A DNA stretch of 48,688 nt from CAZOBJ01 sp964577825 (GTDB taxonomy: Bacteria > Planctomycetota > SZUA-567 > JAFGNG01), in assembly GCA_964577825.1 (NCBI GenBank), contig CAZOBJ010000012.1, positions 1 through 48,688 on the forward strand, read 5' to 3'. Below the pieces are notes generated by a model. It was not told where the DNA came from and ran no database searches. It saw only the letters and a list, made by a program, of their open reading frames with translations. Positions within the stretch are counted from its first letter, which is position 1; each line of letters begins with the position of its first letter. The position numbers were made by a program, and so were the translations under genes. Positions 33,966 to 41,979 of the stretch are shown piece after piece.

Positions 33966-35090
33966 CTAGCATCGGCCGCGCATCGTGTCCTCGCCCGCTT
34001 CGGAACGGCCCCGGACCTCCGGCGCGGGCGCGTGCGGGCCCGAGGTCTTGCGGAAGCTCTCCAGCGCAAACCGCGCCAGGGGCTGGCCGGCCCGCAACGC
34101 GTCCAACACCCCTGCCAGGTCCGCGGACGGGGGGGCGGTCACCTCCATGCGCTTGCCGGTGACCGGATGGTCGAACGCCAGCCAGTGCGCATGCAGGGCG
34201 AACCGCGCGATCTCGACCTCCCCTCCGTCGGGCCCGGTGGCGCGCAGGCCATGGTTGTCCCCGTACAGGTGATCGCCCACGAGCGGGTGCCCCAGATACG
34301 CCAGATGCACGCGCAGCTGGTGCTGGCGGCCCGTACGGGGCACGAGCCGCACCAGGGTGAACCGCTCCCGGCGCGCCGGGCCGCCGTCCGCGGGCCGCAC
34401 CGGTGCGCACAGGCGTTCGAGCACCCGAAAGGCGCTCTGCGAGGGCCGGCCCTCGCCGTCTTCCCGCACGTCCTGGAGCACCCGGTTCTGCGTGCCCTTG
34501 CGCGGACCGACCGGCCGGTCGATCGTCCCCGCATCGGCCTCCATCTCGCCGAGCGCAAGGCCCAGATAACCCTTGTCCACGGAGCGCGCCTCGAACTGAC
34601 GCTGGAGATCCCGCTTGGCCTCCGGGTCCTTGCTCACGAGCACCAGACCGCTGGTGAGTTTGTCGATGCGATTGACGAGGCTCAGCTCCTTGCCCGGGCC
34701 CAGCCGGTCGCGGTAGCGCCAGTACAGGGCGTTCATCAGGGTGTCGTGGCGATGCAGGGCCACAGGGTGGACCACCAGGCCGGGCTGCTTGTTGACGGCC
34801 AGCAGGTACCCGTCCTCCCACATCACGTCCACCGGAATGTCGCGCCCGAGAGACGCGCCGCCCGGGGGCACCGGGCAGCGCAGCGTGACCACGTCTCCCT
34901 CGCGGACCCGCCAGTTCTGGGCCCGGCGCTCGTCGTTCACGAGAATCCGCCCCTCGCGGTTGTAGGCCTGGATGCGGGTGCGGCTGATCGTGGGGACCAT
35001 GGCCTGCACAAACCGGTCCACGCGCAGGCCGTCGAACGCGCCGTCCACGCGGTACGTCAGGTCAAAGGGCTTGGCCGGATCGATGGCCAT
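33966..35090 (-). CDS. RluA-family pseudouridine synthase with altered active-site motif
   Basis: 374 aa, a second RluA/RluD-like protein. S4 domain (LRVDRFVQAMVP about 22-33, then GRILVND), then NKQPGLVVHPVALHRHDTLMN (begins about 100), catalytic motif NRIDKLTSG (about 139-147) and GRQHQLRVHLAYLGHPLVGD (about 254). The usual HRLDxxTSG motif has Asn for His here; the catalytic Asp is kept. The C-terminal 40 residues are an extension without clear fold. Target RNA unknown. It sits 12 bases after the stop of the exported-protein gene, in the minus-strand run ending at asnB. Confidence 0.9.
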   Translation of the reverse strand: MAIDPAKPFDLTYRVDGAFDGLRVDRFVQAMVPTISRTRIQAYNREGRILVNDERRAQNWRVREGDVVTLRCPVPPGGASLGRDIPVDVMWEDGYLLAVNKQPGLVVHPVALHRHDTLMNALYWRYRDRLGPGKELSLVNRIDKLTSGLVLVSKDPEAKRDLQRQFEARSVDKGYLGLALGEMEADAGTIDRPVGPRKGTQNRVLQDVREDGEGRPSQSAFRVLERLCAPVRPADGGPARRERFTLVRLVPRTGRQHQLRVHLAYLGHPLVGDHLYGDNHGLRATGPDGGEVEIARFALHAHWLAFDHPVTGKRMEVTAPPSADLAGVLDALRAGQPLARFALESFRKTSGPHAPAPEVRGRSEAGEDTMRGRC

Positions 35091-35102
35091 GACGTCGCGC
35101 GC

Positions 35103-35690
35103 TCAAGGCCGGGCGTCAAGGACTTCGATCGCCCTGCGGTAGGCGGACTCGAGCAACGAGCGCAGGCTCGGATCCGGGACCTGCAGGCTCGCCGAACGGT
35201 ACCGGGCGATGCGCGCGCGCACCTCCGTGGCCTGTTCGAAGTTCAGCCCGGTGAGCGGAATGTATCCGGACTCGCCCATGACCACGGAGAACTCGCCGCG
35301 CCGGTACTCCGCGCGCAGGAACACGAGCGCCATCTGTCCGGCTGGGATGTCCAGGTACTGCTGGCGCCCGGGCAGGTCGGTCTCCTCGTCCCACCACGGC
35401 GGCTTCGCAAGATAGAGGACCTTCAGGTCCGGCAGCGCGCGCCCCGTGTTCCCGTCGCGCAAGAGCGGCGCGCCCTTGAGCACGGTCACAGGACTGAAGG
35501 ACGCCATGCGGTTGAGCCCCCGGGGCCCCGCGATGGGCCGGGACGCGCCCATACGCGCAATCAAGATCACGTCCGCGCGCGCCTTGGCCTCTTCCACGGC
35601 CCACACCGCGTCCGCCGCATGTGCCGGCCATACGGCCCACAACAGCGCCGCGGCCGCGAGTCCGACCATCACCCTATGACATGAATGCAT
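35103..35690 (-). CDS. Exported protein of unknown function
   Basis: 195 aa from ATG 35690 with GAGGAGAGA 3 bases upstream. A signal peptide is clear: basic start, hydrophobic core GLAAAALLWAVW (about 10-21) and a cleavage site after PAHA. The mature part has an OB-like pattern common in small exported proteins that begin with ...ADVILIARMG (about 40), then FSPVTVLKG, DLKVLYLAKPPWWDEETDL, and QMALVFLRAEY. No catalytic motif recognised. Probably periplasmic. It lies between the 1015-aa secreted protein (155 bases upstream) and the pseudouridine synthase. Confidence 0.75.
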   Translation of the reverse strand: MHSCHRVMVGLAAAALLWAVWPAHAADAVWAVEEAKARADVILIARMGASRPIAGPRGLNRMASFSPVTVLKGAPLLRDGNTGRALPDLKVLYLAKPPWWDEETDLPGRQQYLDIPAGQMALVFLRAEYRRGEFSVVMGESGYIPLTGLNFEQATEVRARIARYRSASLQVPDPSLRSLLESAYRRAIEVLDARP

Positions 35691-35845
35691 GATTCTCTCC
35701 TCACAGGTTCCACCACGCTCCGGTTGCGCTGCTCCCACCCCTGCGAGACGGGACAGCCGGCCCGTCCGGCCGCGCCGGGGCAAGGGACCGCCGCCGAGCC
35801 GGTGCCGCATCTTCCGCCTGTTCGTCCGCTTACCTGTACGCCCGT

Positions 35846-38800
35846 TCATCTTGTGCCCTCGGGCGGAAACACGTAGTCGGTGACTTCGCTTCGCACAAAC
35901 CGCCCGCCGCCGTCCTCGTCCGCACCGATCCACACCCGGCGCCGCTCGCGCACGCTGGGAATGCGGATGTCGCGCAGGGCCGCCCCCTCGGCGCCCGCGG
36001 CCGGGTACAGCACCATGGTGCGCAGGTACACGCGCGGCTCTCCGCCGAACTGGTAGTAGGGGCGCATGTGCAGGCGCCGCGGATGCGCCACCTGCGGGTC
36101 CGGCCGCCACAACAGGGCCAGGCGCAGGACCTTCTGCCCGGAGAGGGGGCTGGCGATCGGCGTGACCTTCATCTCCACGTCGCTTGTCAGCTCGGTATGG
36201 CGCAGCAGGTTGAACTGGCTCTCCCCCGCCGCCGCGAGCTGGGTCTCCACGCGCACGTACTTGCGCCCGAGCGTGGTCTGCGGCGTGGGCCGCACCTCAT
36301 AGGCCTGGCGGCGCTCCACCCGGCTCGCGAACGTGTCGCCCCCGGGCGGCAGGCTCATGCGCAGGACCGGTGGGTTGGACCATCCCGGCTCGGGCCGCAG
36401 CCGCCCGTTCTCCCGGTGGGCCGCGTAGATGAGTCGCGCGGTGACCACCAGCGGCTCGGTGAAGAAGTTGCGGATGCGCAGCCGCTGGGTCTGGGCCCCC
36501 GCGTGCGCGCGCAACGCGGGCTGGTCCAGGATCGCGATGCTCATGCGCGTGCGCGCCAGGGCCACGGGCATGCCCGCCAACAGCATCGGGGTCTCGTCCA
36601 CGGTCACCGTGCCGTCCGGATTCGGGGTCACGTTCCCGGCCAGGTCGACGCGCGAGAGGCGCCCCACGCCCCGGCCCAGGTCCACGCGCGTGGACCGCTC
36701 CGGGCCTTCGTACCACAGGACGATCGTCACGGTCTCGCGCGGCCGGGTGCGGGGGCCGAACACAAAATTGCGCACCCCGGCCCCGAGCTGCAGGCTGCCC
36801 AGGTACTCGCTGCCGCTGAGGTGTTCGGCGAGCACCCGCGCGGCCAGGAACGCGGGCCGGGGCAAGAGCTTGCCTTCGCGCGTGGCCTCGGCCAGTCCGC
36901 GCTCGCCGTCGGTAAGGCTGCCCAGGTAAATCCGCTCGAACCCGAGGGCCAGCCCCAGGACCGCCTTGCGCGCCAAGTCGATGGCCTGGCGCCGCTCCAG
37001 GGCGTAGCGGCGCACGTCCGGGTCTATGGAGAGCGGCTCGAGGTCCAGCCAGAACGCCCGGCGCACGTCGCCCTGCGCGGTGCGGCGCACCCGTTCGTTC
37101 GTAGTCCGGCTCTCCAGGCGGCGCGCGGCCTCTTGCCCGAGCTTGGCCAAGGCCTCGGTCGGATAGACCTCCCGCTCCCAGTCCACGATCTGGGCGAAGT
37201 AGCTGGGCGCCAGGCCCCAGAGCTCCCGCACCATCTCCTGCGGGTTCGTGTCTGCCGGAACGCGGATGTTGATCGCCTCGGCCGCCTCGTGCGAGGGGAC
37301 CTCCTGCGCCTGGCCCAGGACCAGGGGCAGGGCCTGCACAAAGGCGCTCGCCTTTTCGCGCAGCCCCTTGCGCAGAGGCGCGAGCACCGAGGCGCGCACC
37401 CCTTCGCTGAACGTGAGGTCCGTGCCCGCGCCCCATTGCCAGTCGTCCATGCGCCCCTCGAACTCGCGCGCAGCCGCGTCGACGGCCTCCAGCACGCCCT
37501 GGCCGCGCGCGCGCATGGCCGGGTACATGCCCTCGCCGGGCACCAGATCCGTGCGAAGTCGGCCCAGCTGCCCGGTGAACCGCACCCCGCGCGCGTGCAG
37601 CGCGCGCACCAGGTCCCGGGCCCGCTGCATGTGCTTGTCCGCCTCTGCGTCCTGCGGGGTCTGCGGCCAAAGCTCCACCTTGGCGCGAAACACCCCGAGT
37701 CGCGCGACCGCGTCCGCCAGGGCCTGGTCCGTGGCCCGTCGCTGCGCGGCGTACGGGTCCAGGCGCACGCCGAACTGGTCCACGAGCCCCGGCACGTCGC
37801 GCGCCTGCGGCCGCGCGCGCGGCGAGGGCCACCGCCCCACGGCCCGTCGCACCGTGGCCAGGGGCGCAGGCTCGTCGCCGTACAGGGTGACGCGCACATA
37901 GTACACGCCCCGCGGCGCGCCGCCTGCTTGGCCGAGCGCGGCCAGGTCGATCTCCTGGGTCACCGAGTCGCTCGCTCCCGGGTGCAGGGCCTGGGGCGGG
38001 CGCGAGGCGGCCGGATACACCAGCCGCCCGTCCACGTCGCGGACCACCACGCGGCTGCGGTAGTCCTCGCGCACGTACCGGCCGGGCTGGTCCGGATCGG
38101 GCTTTCGCTTCAGGCCCCGGTAGGTGAGATACAGGCGCAGGGGATCGCCCGTTTCGGTAAACGCCCCGCCGATCTCGATCTTGGGCCGGGCCAGGACCCG
38201 GATGTCGTCGAACCAGGCCTCGCCGTGGCGGTCTGCGCCCGGGTGGGCCGGGTCGTCCCGGATCCGGCACACGAGCCGCAGTGCGTTCGCGCGCGCGGGC
38301 ACCTGGTTGATGCGCCGCCGCAGCGGGGCCTCGGTCCAGTCGACCTGCCCCGGCGGCACCACGATCCGGTCGGTGGTCTCGACCACCTGCTGGCGGCCGG
38401 GCGCCTGCTCGTCCACGCGCAGCCACACCAGGTCCACGCTCACCACGCTGTGGCGCAGGCCCCGCGTGCGCGCGTAGGCGGTCACCTCGTACGCGAGCTG
38501 CGGGTCGATGGTCTTGGGGATCACGGTCTCCGCGCCGACCTCGCGGCCCGAGTAGGTGAGGTACAACACCCGCCCCGGCCGGCCGGGAAAGAACCCCCGG
38601 CGCTCCGGGTCGGCGGCCAGCTCCATCGTCTCGTAGTCGGGGAACGGCGCGCCGCGCAGCTTCTGCCAGTAGTCGGGGATGCCGTCGTGATCGCGGTCGC
38701 GCGAGTCGGGCCGGTTGCCGCGGGGCTCGAAGTCGTACACCTCGAACCCGGAGGCCAGGCGCACGCGCTCCTCGAGCACGGACTGCGCCTCCGCGGCCAG

Positions 38801-38893
38801 GCCCGCGCCGCCGACGAGAAGCACGGCCACGGCAATGCTCACGGCACTACACAATGGGGGCAAGGGGATGCGCAGGCGCGCGAGCGGACTCAT
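35846..38893 (-). CDS. Large secreted protein with a Ca-binding-like motif, function unknown
   Basis: 1015 aa from ATG 38893 (GGAG 6 bases upstream; GTG 38908 in frame). A signal peptide follows (SAVSIAVAVLLVGGAGLAAEA, about 17-37, split by the core AVAVLLVGGAGLA). Near residue 65, DSRDRDHDGIPDYW is a thrombospondin-type-3/EF-like calcium loop. Residues about 100-230 look like a beta-sandwich binding module (AWFDDIRVLARPKIEIGGAF). A central region (about 380-600) may be a barrel (FRAKVELWPQT, VRFTGQLGRLRT, DLTFSEGVRASVLAPL). The C-terminal 300 residues are beta-rich. No enzyme family is firmly recognised. It lies between the PEGA lipoprotein and the small exported protein, all on the minus strand. 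Confidence 0.75.
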   Translation of the reverse strand: MSPLARLRIPLPPLCSAVSIAVAVLLVGGAGLAAEAQSVLEERVRLASGFEVYDFEPRGNRPDSRDRDHDGIPDYWQKLRGAPFPDYETMELAADPERRGFFPGRPGRVLYLTYSGREVGAETVIPKTIDPQLAYEVTAYARTRGLRHSVVSVDLVWLRVDEQAPGRQQVVETTDRIVVPPGQVDWTEAPLRRRINQVPARANALRLVCRIRDDPAHPGADRHGEAWFDDIRVLARPKIEIGGAFTETGDPLRLYLTYRGLKRKPDPDQPGRYVREDYRSRVVVRDVDGRLVYPAASRPPQALHPGASDSVTQEIDLAALGQAGGAPRGVYYVRVTLYGDEPAPLATVRRAVGRWPSPRARPQARDVPGLVDQFGVRLDPYAAQRRATDQALADAVARLGVFRAKVELWPQTPQDAEADKHMQRARDLVRALHARGVRFTGQLGRLRTDLVPGEGMYPAMRARGQGVLEAVDAAAREFEGRMDDWQWGAGTDLTFSEGVRASVLAPLRKGLREKASAFVQALPLVLGQAQEVPSHEAAEAINIRVPADTNPQEMVRELWGLAPSYFAQIVDWEREVYPTEALAKLGQEAARRLESRTTNERVRRTAQGDVRRAFWLDLEPLSIDPDVRRYALERRQAIDLARKAVLGLALGFERIYLGSLTDGERGLAEATREGKLLPRPAFLAARVLAEHLSGSEYLGSLQLGAGVRNFVFGPRTRPRETVTIVLWYEGPERSTRVDLGRGVGRLSRVDLAGNVTPNPDGTVTVDETPMLLAGMPVALARTRMSIAILDQPALRAHAGAQTQRLRIRNFFTEPLVVTARLIYAAHRENGRLRPEPGWSNPPVLRMSLPPGGDTFASRVERRQAYEVRPTPQTTLGRKYVRVETQLAAAGESQFNLLRHTELTSDVEMKVTPIASPLSGQKVLRLALLWRPDPQVAHPRRLHMRPYYQFGGEPRVYLRTMVLYPAAGAEGAALRDIRIPSVRERRRVWIGADEDGGGRFVRSEVTDYVFPPEGTR

Positions 38894-38984
38894 GCCAATC
38901 TCCGGCACGGGCCGCCCGGCCCTGCGGCGCCGATCCGGATGCGGGCACGGCCGGGGCCGGCGCCCGTACGCGGGGCCCGGGGAC

Positions 38985-39641
38985 TCACCGGATCGGGAGG
39001 TCCTCGACGCCCGCCCCGGCAGACGGCGCTTCGGACCCGGACGCGTCGTCCTCGTCGGACTCCGGGGCCAGCGGCGGCTCCGGCTCGGGCGCAGCGCCTT
39101 CCGCGGGCGGGGGCTCGGCCTCCGGGTCCTCTTCGGACTCCTCGGCCTCTTCGGCGCCCTCCTTCAGCGGCAGGGGCACCGCCGGGAGCACGGGTTCGCG
39201 TTCCCGCGCCTCGCGCCTGGCCACGGCCTCCAGGCTGCGCTCGCGCGCGGTCTTGGCGTTGGCGAGCACCTCGTCCACCGGGTCGACGCCCGTGATCTTC
39301 TCGAGCTCGTAGTGCAGCTCGCGCCGGTCGTGGAGCTTCGCGGGCAACAGGGCTTCGCTCACGAAGTCGATGCCCGGGCGCTCGTACAGCGGGGCCGAGA
39401 CCTCCTCCTCCACGGCCAGCGGGTGGTAGCCTTCCTTCTCCAGGCGGATGCGGAAGATCTGGTAATGGGTGAACGGATGCTCCATGGGCGTGGTGCCCCG
39501 GTAGGTGTCGTTGATGAGCACCGACGCCCCCTCGGGGTCGCTGGTGATGGCAAGCTCTCTGGACACGCACCCGGCGCTCAGCGCCAGGGCGCACGCGAGC
39601 GCCGCAGCCAGGCATCGTTGACCCACATCGTTCCCCCGCAT
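38985..39641 (-). CDS. PEGA-domain lipoprotein with acidic C-terminus
   Basis: 218 aa from ATG 39641; GTG 39626 in frame has a better GGGGG ribosome site and gives the same export signal. The lipobox is LSAGC (Cys at about 25). A PEGA domain follows directly (LAITSDPEGASVLINDTYRGTTP, split over about 30-52, with DPEGASVLIND at its core; then RIRLEKEGYHPL). The middle is helical (ELHYELEKITGVDPVDEVLANA, split), and the C-terminal 60 residues are rich in Glu, Pro and Ala (EEAEESEEDPEAEPPPAEG). PEGA domains usually bind at the cell surface. It has a strong promoter at 39680-39708 and starts the minus-strand run of exported-protein genes. Confidence 0.85.
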   Translation of the reverse strand: MRGNDVGQRCLAAALACALALSAGCVSRELAITSDPEGASVLINDTYRGTTPMEHPFTHYQIFRIRLEKEGYHPLAVEEEVSAPLYERPGIDFVSEALLPAKLHDRRELHYELEKITGVDPVDEVLANAKTARERSLEAVARREAREREPVLPAVPLPLKEGAEEAEESEEDPEAEPPPAEGAAPEPEPPLAPESDEDDASGSEAPSAGAGVEDLPIR

Positions 39642-39679
39642 GCATCCGCAGTCCGGACCCACGAGCACGGCACTCCCCC

Positions 39680-39708
39680 TGTATACGCCTTCGCGGGGCT
39701 GGACGCAA
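39680..39708 (-). promoter_or_regulatory. Promoter for the PEGA lipoprotein gene
   Basis: Minus strand TTGCGT (39703-39708), 17 bases, TATACA (39680-39685). The leader to ATG 39641 is about 32 bases. Confidence 0.65.
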
Positions 39709-39762
39709 GTCTTTTCAGGCGCGTCTTTTCGGCCGCGCGGGGGCATTGCGGCGCGCTCGCGC

Positions 39763-39791
39763 TTGACAGCGCGCCACCCGGTTGCTAGGCT
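39763..39791 (+). promoter_or_regulatory. Promoter for the tRNA-Lys/tRNA-Glu pair
   Basis: Consensus TTGACA (39763-39768), 17 bases, TAGGCT (39786-39791), about 45 bases before the first tRNA. Confidence 0.7.
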
Positions 39792-39835
39792 AAGGGGCCG
39801 GACACGGCGGCCCTGCGCCGAGGGCTGGCATGCGC

Positions 39836-39912
<77 letters not shown>

Positions 39913-39994
39913 TACACAGAGGCCGGCCCCGTGGCTGAGGGGCCCATAGGCCCCCACGCGCGCCCGGTCCGCATAGGGCAAAGGACACGAACAA

Positions 39995-40072
39995 GGCCCC
40001 ATCGTCTAGCCAGGTCTAGGACTCCAGCTTTTCAAGCTGGCGGCACGGGTTCGAATCCCGTTGGGGCTGCCA
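39995..40072 (+). tRNA. tRNA-Glu (anticodon TTC)
   Basis: 78 bases including encoded CCA. Acceptor GGCCCCA/TGGGGCT, anticodon stem CCAGC/GCTGG with loop TTTTCAA (anticodon TTC), T-arm ACGGG-TTCGAAT-CCCGT, discriminator G. It lies 82 bases after tRNA-Lys and shares its promoter and terminator. Confidence 0.95.
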
Positions 40073-40081
40073 ACCGCTGTG

Positions 40082-40124
40082 CGCCCCGAAATGGCCCGGA
40101 GAGGCTGTTTCGGGGCGTTTTTCT
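40082..40124 (+). terminator. Rho-independent terminator after the tRNA pair
   Basis: Perfect 10-bp stem CGCCCCGAAA (40082-40091) / TTTCGGGGCG (40108-40117), 16-base loop, then TTTTT. It starts 9 bases after tRNA-Glu. The stretch from here to 40338 shows nothing else recognisable. Confidence 0.9.
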
Positions 40125-40337
40125 TATCCCACCGGCTCTGCCGACTCCTTCGCACCTTGCCCCAGGTTGTCCACCCAGGCCCAGGGCCGTGTGCAGGTCC
40201 GGGCACCCATACGGGCACGCGCGGGCGGTGGACGCGCCCGGCCGTGCGCTCGCCCCGCTGCGCCGAGCTCAGGGACACCACGTGCCCGCGCACTTCGCCC
40301 CTCGTAGCGCACGGCGCGAAATCCGCGACCGACCCGC

Positions 40338-40366
40338 TTGCCTCGCGCTCGGACGCGTGCTAGGTT
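40338..40366 (+). promoter_or_regulatory. Promoter for the small-protein/lipoprotein genes
   Basis: TTGCCT (40338-40343), 17 bases, TAGGTT (40361-40366), identical in both hexamers to the site at 8876-8904. Confidence 0.6.
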
Positions 40367-40389
40367 GTATGCGGGTAGGAGGTGTCCCC

Positions 40390-40518
40390 ATGACGACATG
40401 CGCGGGCCGTCGGGATGCGCCCCATGACCAGCGAAAGCACGACCCCACGAAACCGAGGCGGGCGTTCTTCGGCGTAGCCCCCGGCACGATCTCAGAAAGA
40501 CTATTGTGGAGTTTCTGA
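40390..40518 (+). CDS. Small protein of 42 aa, unknown
   Basis: ATG 40390 has one of the best ribosome sites in the window (AGGAGGTG ending 5 bases upstream), 24 bases after the promoter -10. The product is basic and polar (MTTCAGRRDAPHDQRKHD at the N-terminus, ending TISERLLWSF), with no membrane segment. The lipoprotein gene starts 13 bases after its stop. It could be a leader peptide that sets translation of the lipoprotein, or a small effector. No similarity recognised. Confidence 0.5.
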   Translation: MTTCAGRRDAPHDQRKHDPTKPRRAFFGVAPGTISERLLWSF

Positions 40519-40531
40519 AGGGGCCCTGCAA

Positions 40532-41107
40532 ATGAGCATCAAACTCGCCATGCCGATACTACTCGCCGCATGTGCGCTGCCACTGTCGGGTTGCGCACAG
40601 CTCTTCAACTACGCTCTGTTCGCCCTACAAGGCGGGGGCACGCCCCGGATTCAGAAGAAAGAGGAGCGAATCCGGGCGCAGCCCCTGCACAGGCGATACA
40701 AGTACCTGGAGTCCGACAATTTCGAGACGTCGCTGGCCGCCGTGTGGAGCTTCCGCGAGGACACGCCGGTCAACGACCCCGAGGCCGTGGACCACCTCAT
40801 GGCCAACCTGGAGCGCTGGCGCCCGCCCCTCACCGACCGCATGCGCAGAAGCATGGAGCGAATGAAGGGGTGGGGGAGTTTTCAGCAGATCGAGGACGAC
40901 ACGATAGAGGCGCTGCGCTACGTTTACGAATACACCGAGATCGGCGAAGTGCGGGACAAGGCGGAAGCCGCATACATGGAATATCGGGAAACACGCGAGC
41001 AGGAGCGACGCAAGGAGATCGACGAGCGGTGGGTGGCTACAGGCCGCTGGATCTGGAAGCTGTACCAGCACGGGTCCATGGACGAGCCGTATACCGAGCC
41101 CGACTGA
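40532..41107 (+). CDS. Small lipoprotein of unknown function
   Basis: 191 aa. Signal II peptide: MSIKLAMPILLAACALPLSGC, core LLAACALPLSGC, Cys at about 21. The mature part is charged and mostly helical (RRYKYLESDNFETSLAAVW, split around about 50-70; RSMERMKGWGSFQQIED; AEAAYMEYRETREQERRKEI). FETSLAAVWSFRED followed by LRYVYEYTEIGEVRDKAEAA could be HEAT/ARM-like helical repeats. No family named. First conventional gene of the lower-GC island; its stop abuts RHS-like DNA. Confidence 0.75.
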   Translation: MSIKLAMPILLAACALPLSGCAQLFNYALFALQGGGTPRIQKKEERIRAQPLHRRYKYLESDNFETSLAAVWSFREDTPVNDPEAVDHLMANLERWRPPLTDRMRRSMERMKGWGSFQQIEDDTIEALRYVYEYTEIGEVRDKAEAAYMEYRETREQERRKEIDERWVATGRWIWKLYQHGSMDEPYTEPD

Positions 41108-41108
41108 C

Positions 41109-41320
41109 ATCAGCCAGGACCCGCTGGCCTCGGGCCGCATACTACACCTACGACCCGAACGGCAACCGCACCGCGCTCGCCGACGCCCTGGCGCAGACGA
41201 CCTACTACGCGTACGACCGCGCGGACCGGCTGTCCGCGATCACCGACGCCCTCGGCCAAACGGCCTACTACGCCTACGACCCGGCCGGCAACCTGTCCGC
41301 GGCCACGGAACCGGACGGAG
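41109..41320 (+). pseudogene. Remnant of an RHS/YD-repeat protein gene
   Basis: 41131-41320 encodes three consecutive YD repeats with a 21-residue period: YYTYDPNGNRTALADAL, YYAYDRADRLSAITDAL, YYAYDPAGNLSAATEPD. There is no start and no full-length protein. Just upstream (41109-41138), in another frame, the DNA reads ISQDPLASGR, like the end of an RHS core, which suggests a frameshift or rearrangement. The repeat frame stays open into the next gene, but that gene has its own ribosome site. Interpreted as a decayed polymorphic-toxin or wall-associated RHS gene. Confidence 0.7.
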
Positions 41321-41355
41321 CTGTGCGAGGACCTTCGAGCCCAGAGGCAGGAGCC

Positions 41356-41901
41356 ATGTCCATGCCAAGAGCTCCCACGCCCAGAGCTGACCGGCTGCGG
41401 CGCCTCTCGGTGGCGCTTGCGATTGCAGTGGCAGGCGAGATGGCGGTCCTTGCCTTTCTGATTGCGGCGCAGCTATTCTGGCTTACGCCGCTTTCCCCTG
41501 CCTTCATGCGCATGACCATGTGGGGCTGGATATACCTCACGCTGTTGACGATTCTTGCGCTCATCACTGGCCGTGTTGTGTGGTACATGACTGAGTTCCG
41601 CGCGGAGAAGACACGGCCCAGATCAATCGAGAGCACAGAACGCGATGAGCGATTCCGTGCGCTGCTATTCCGGCGCGGTATACCGGCGCTCATCGTTGGA
41701 CTCGTGGGGGGAAGCACGTTTCATATGCTGTCGTTTCGACCGAGTTGGAACCGCTGGACAACGGGCGGTCTTATCGACGACGTCATGTTCGGGCTGGTTG
41801 TGGCGGGCTACTGCCATCTGGTGACCATGCTGTTGAGCCTGCTCGCAGACCGTTTGCGACGCAGGTCCACGCAGGACGAAGGCGGTGACGCACAGCCTTA
41901 G
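41356..41901 (+). CDS. Four-helix membrane protein next to RHS remnant (possible orphan immunity protein)
   Basis: 181 aa from ATG 41356 with GGCAGGAG 3 bases upstream. Hydrophobic segments at about 18-40, 55-73, 108-122 and 135-155; a charged loop (RAEKTRPRSIESTERDERF) separates helices 2 and 3; the end is LLSLLADRLRRR plus an acidic tail. It is related by eye to the protein at 42959 (shared ALLFRRG/RLLLRRA before helix 3 and LADRLRRR/VAERLKRY before an acidic tail). Small membrane proteins following RHS fragments are often immunity proteins for membrane-acting toxins; here this is inference only. Confidence 0.65.
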   Translation: MSMPRAPTPRADRLRRLSVALAIAVAGEMAVLAFLIAAQLFWLTPLSPAFMRMTMWGWIYLTLLTILALITGRVVWYMTEFRAEKTRPRSIESTERDERFRALLFRRGIPALIVGLVGGSTFHMLSFRPSWNRWTTGGLIDDVMFGLVVAGYCHLVTMLLSLLADRLRRRSTQDEGGDAQP

Positions 41902-41979
41902 GTCCGTTTTCGGGCGGGTACAGGGGCCGGAGGTGGGACGTTCGGTTATCATGACCGCAGCATGGCACGGGGGCACGCC

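Noticed and set aside
35846..39295. Long plus-strand open frame opposite the 1015-aa secreted protein
   Set aside because: The minus-strand product has a signal peptide, a ribosome site and a calcium-loop motif. The plus-strand product is His/Arg-rich low complexity.
40072..40338. Attachment site for an integrated element at tRNA-Glu
   Set aside because: No integrase is in the window, and I did not find a second copy of the tRNA 3' end downstream.
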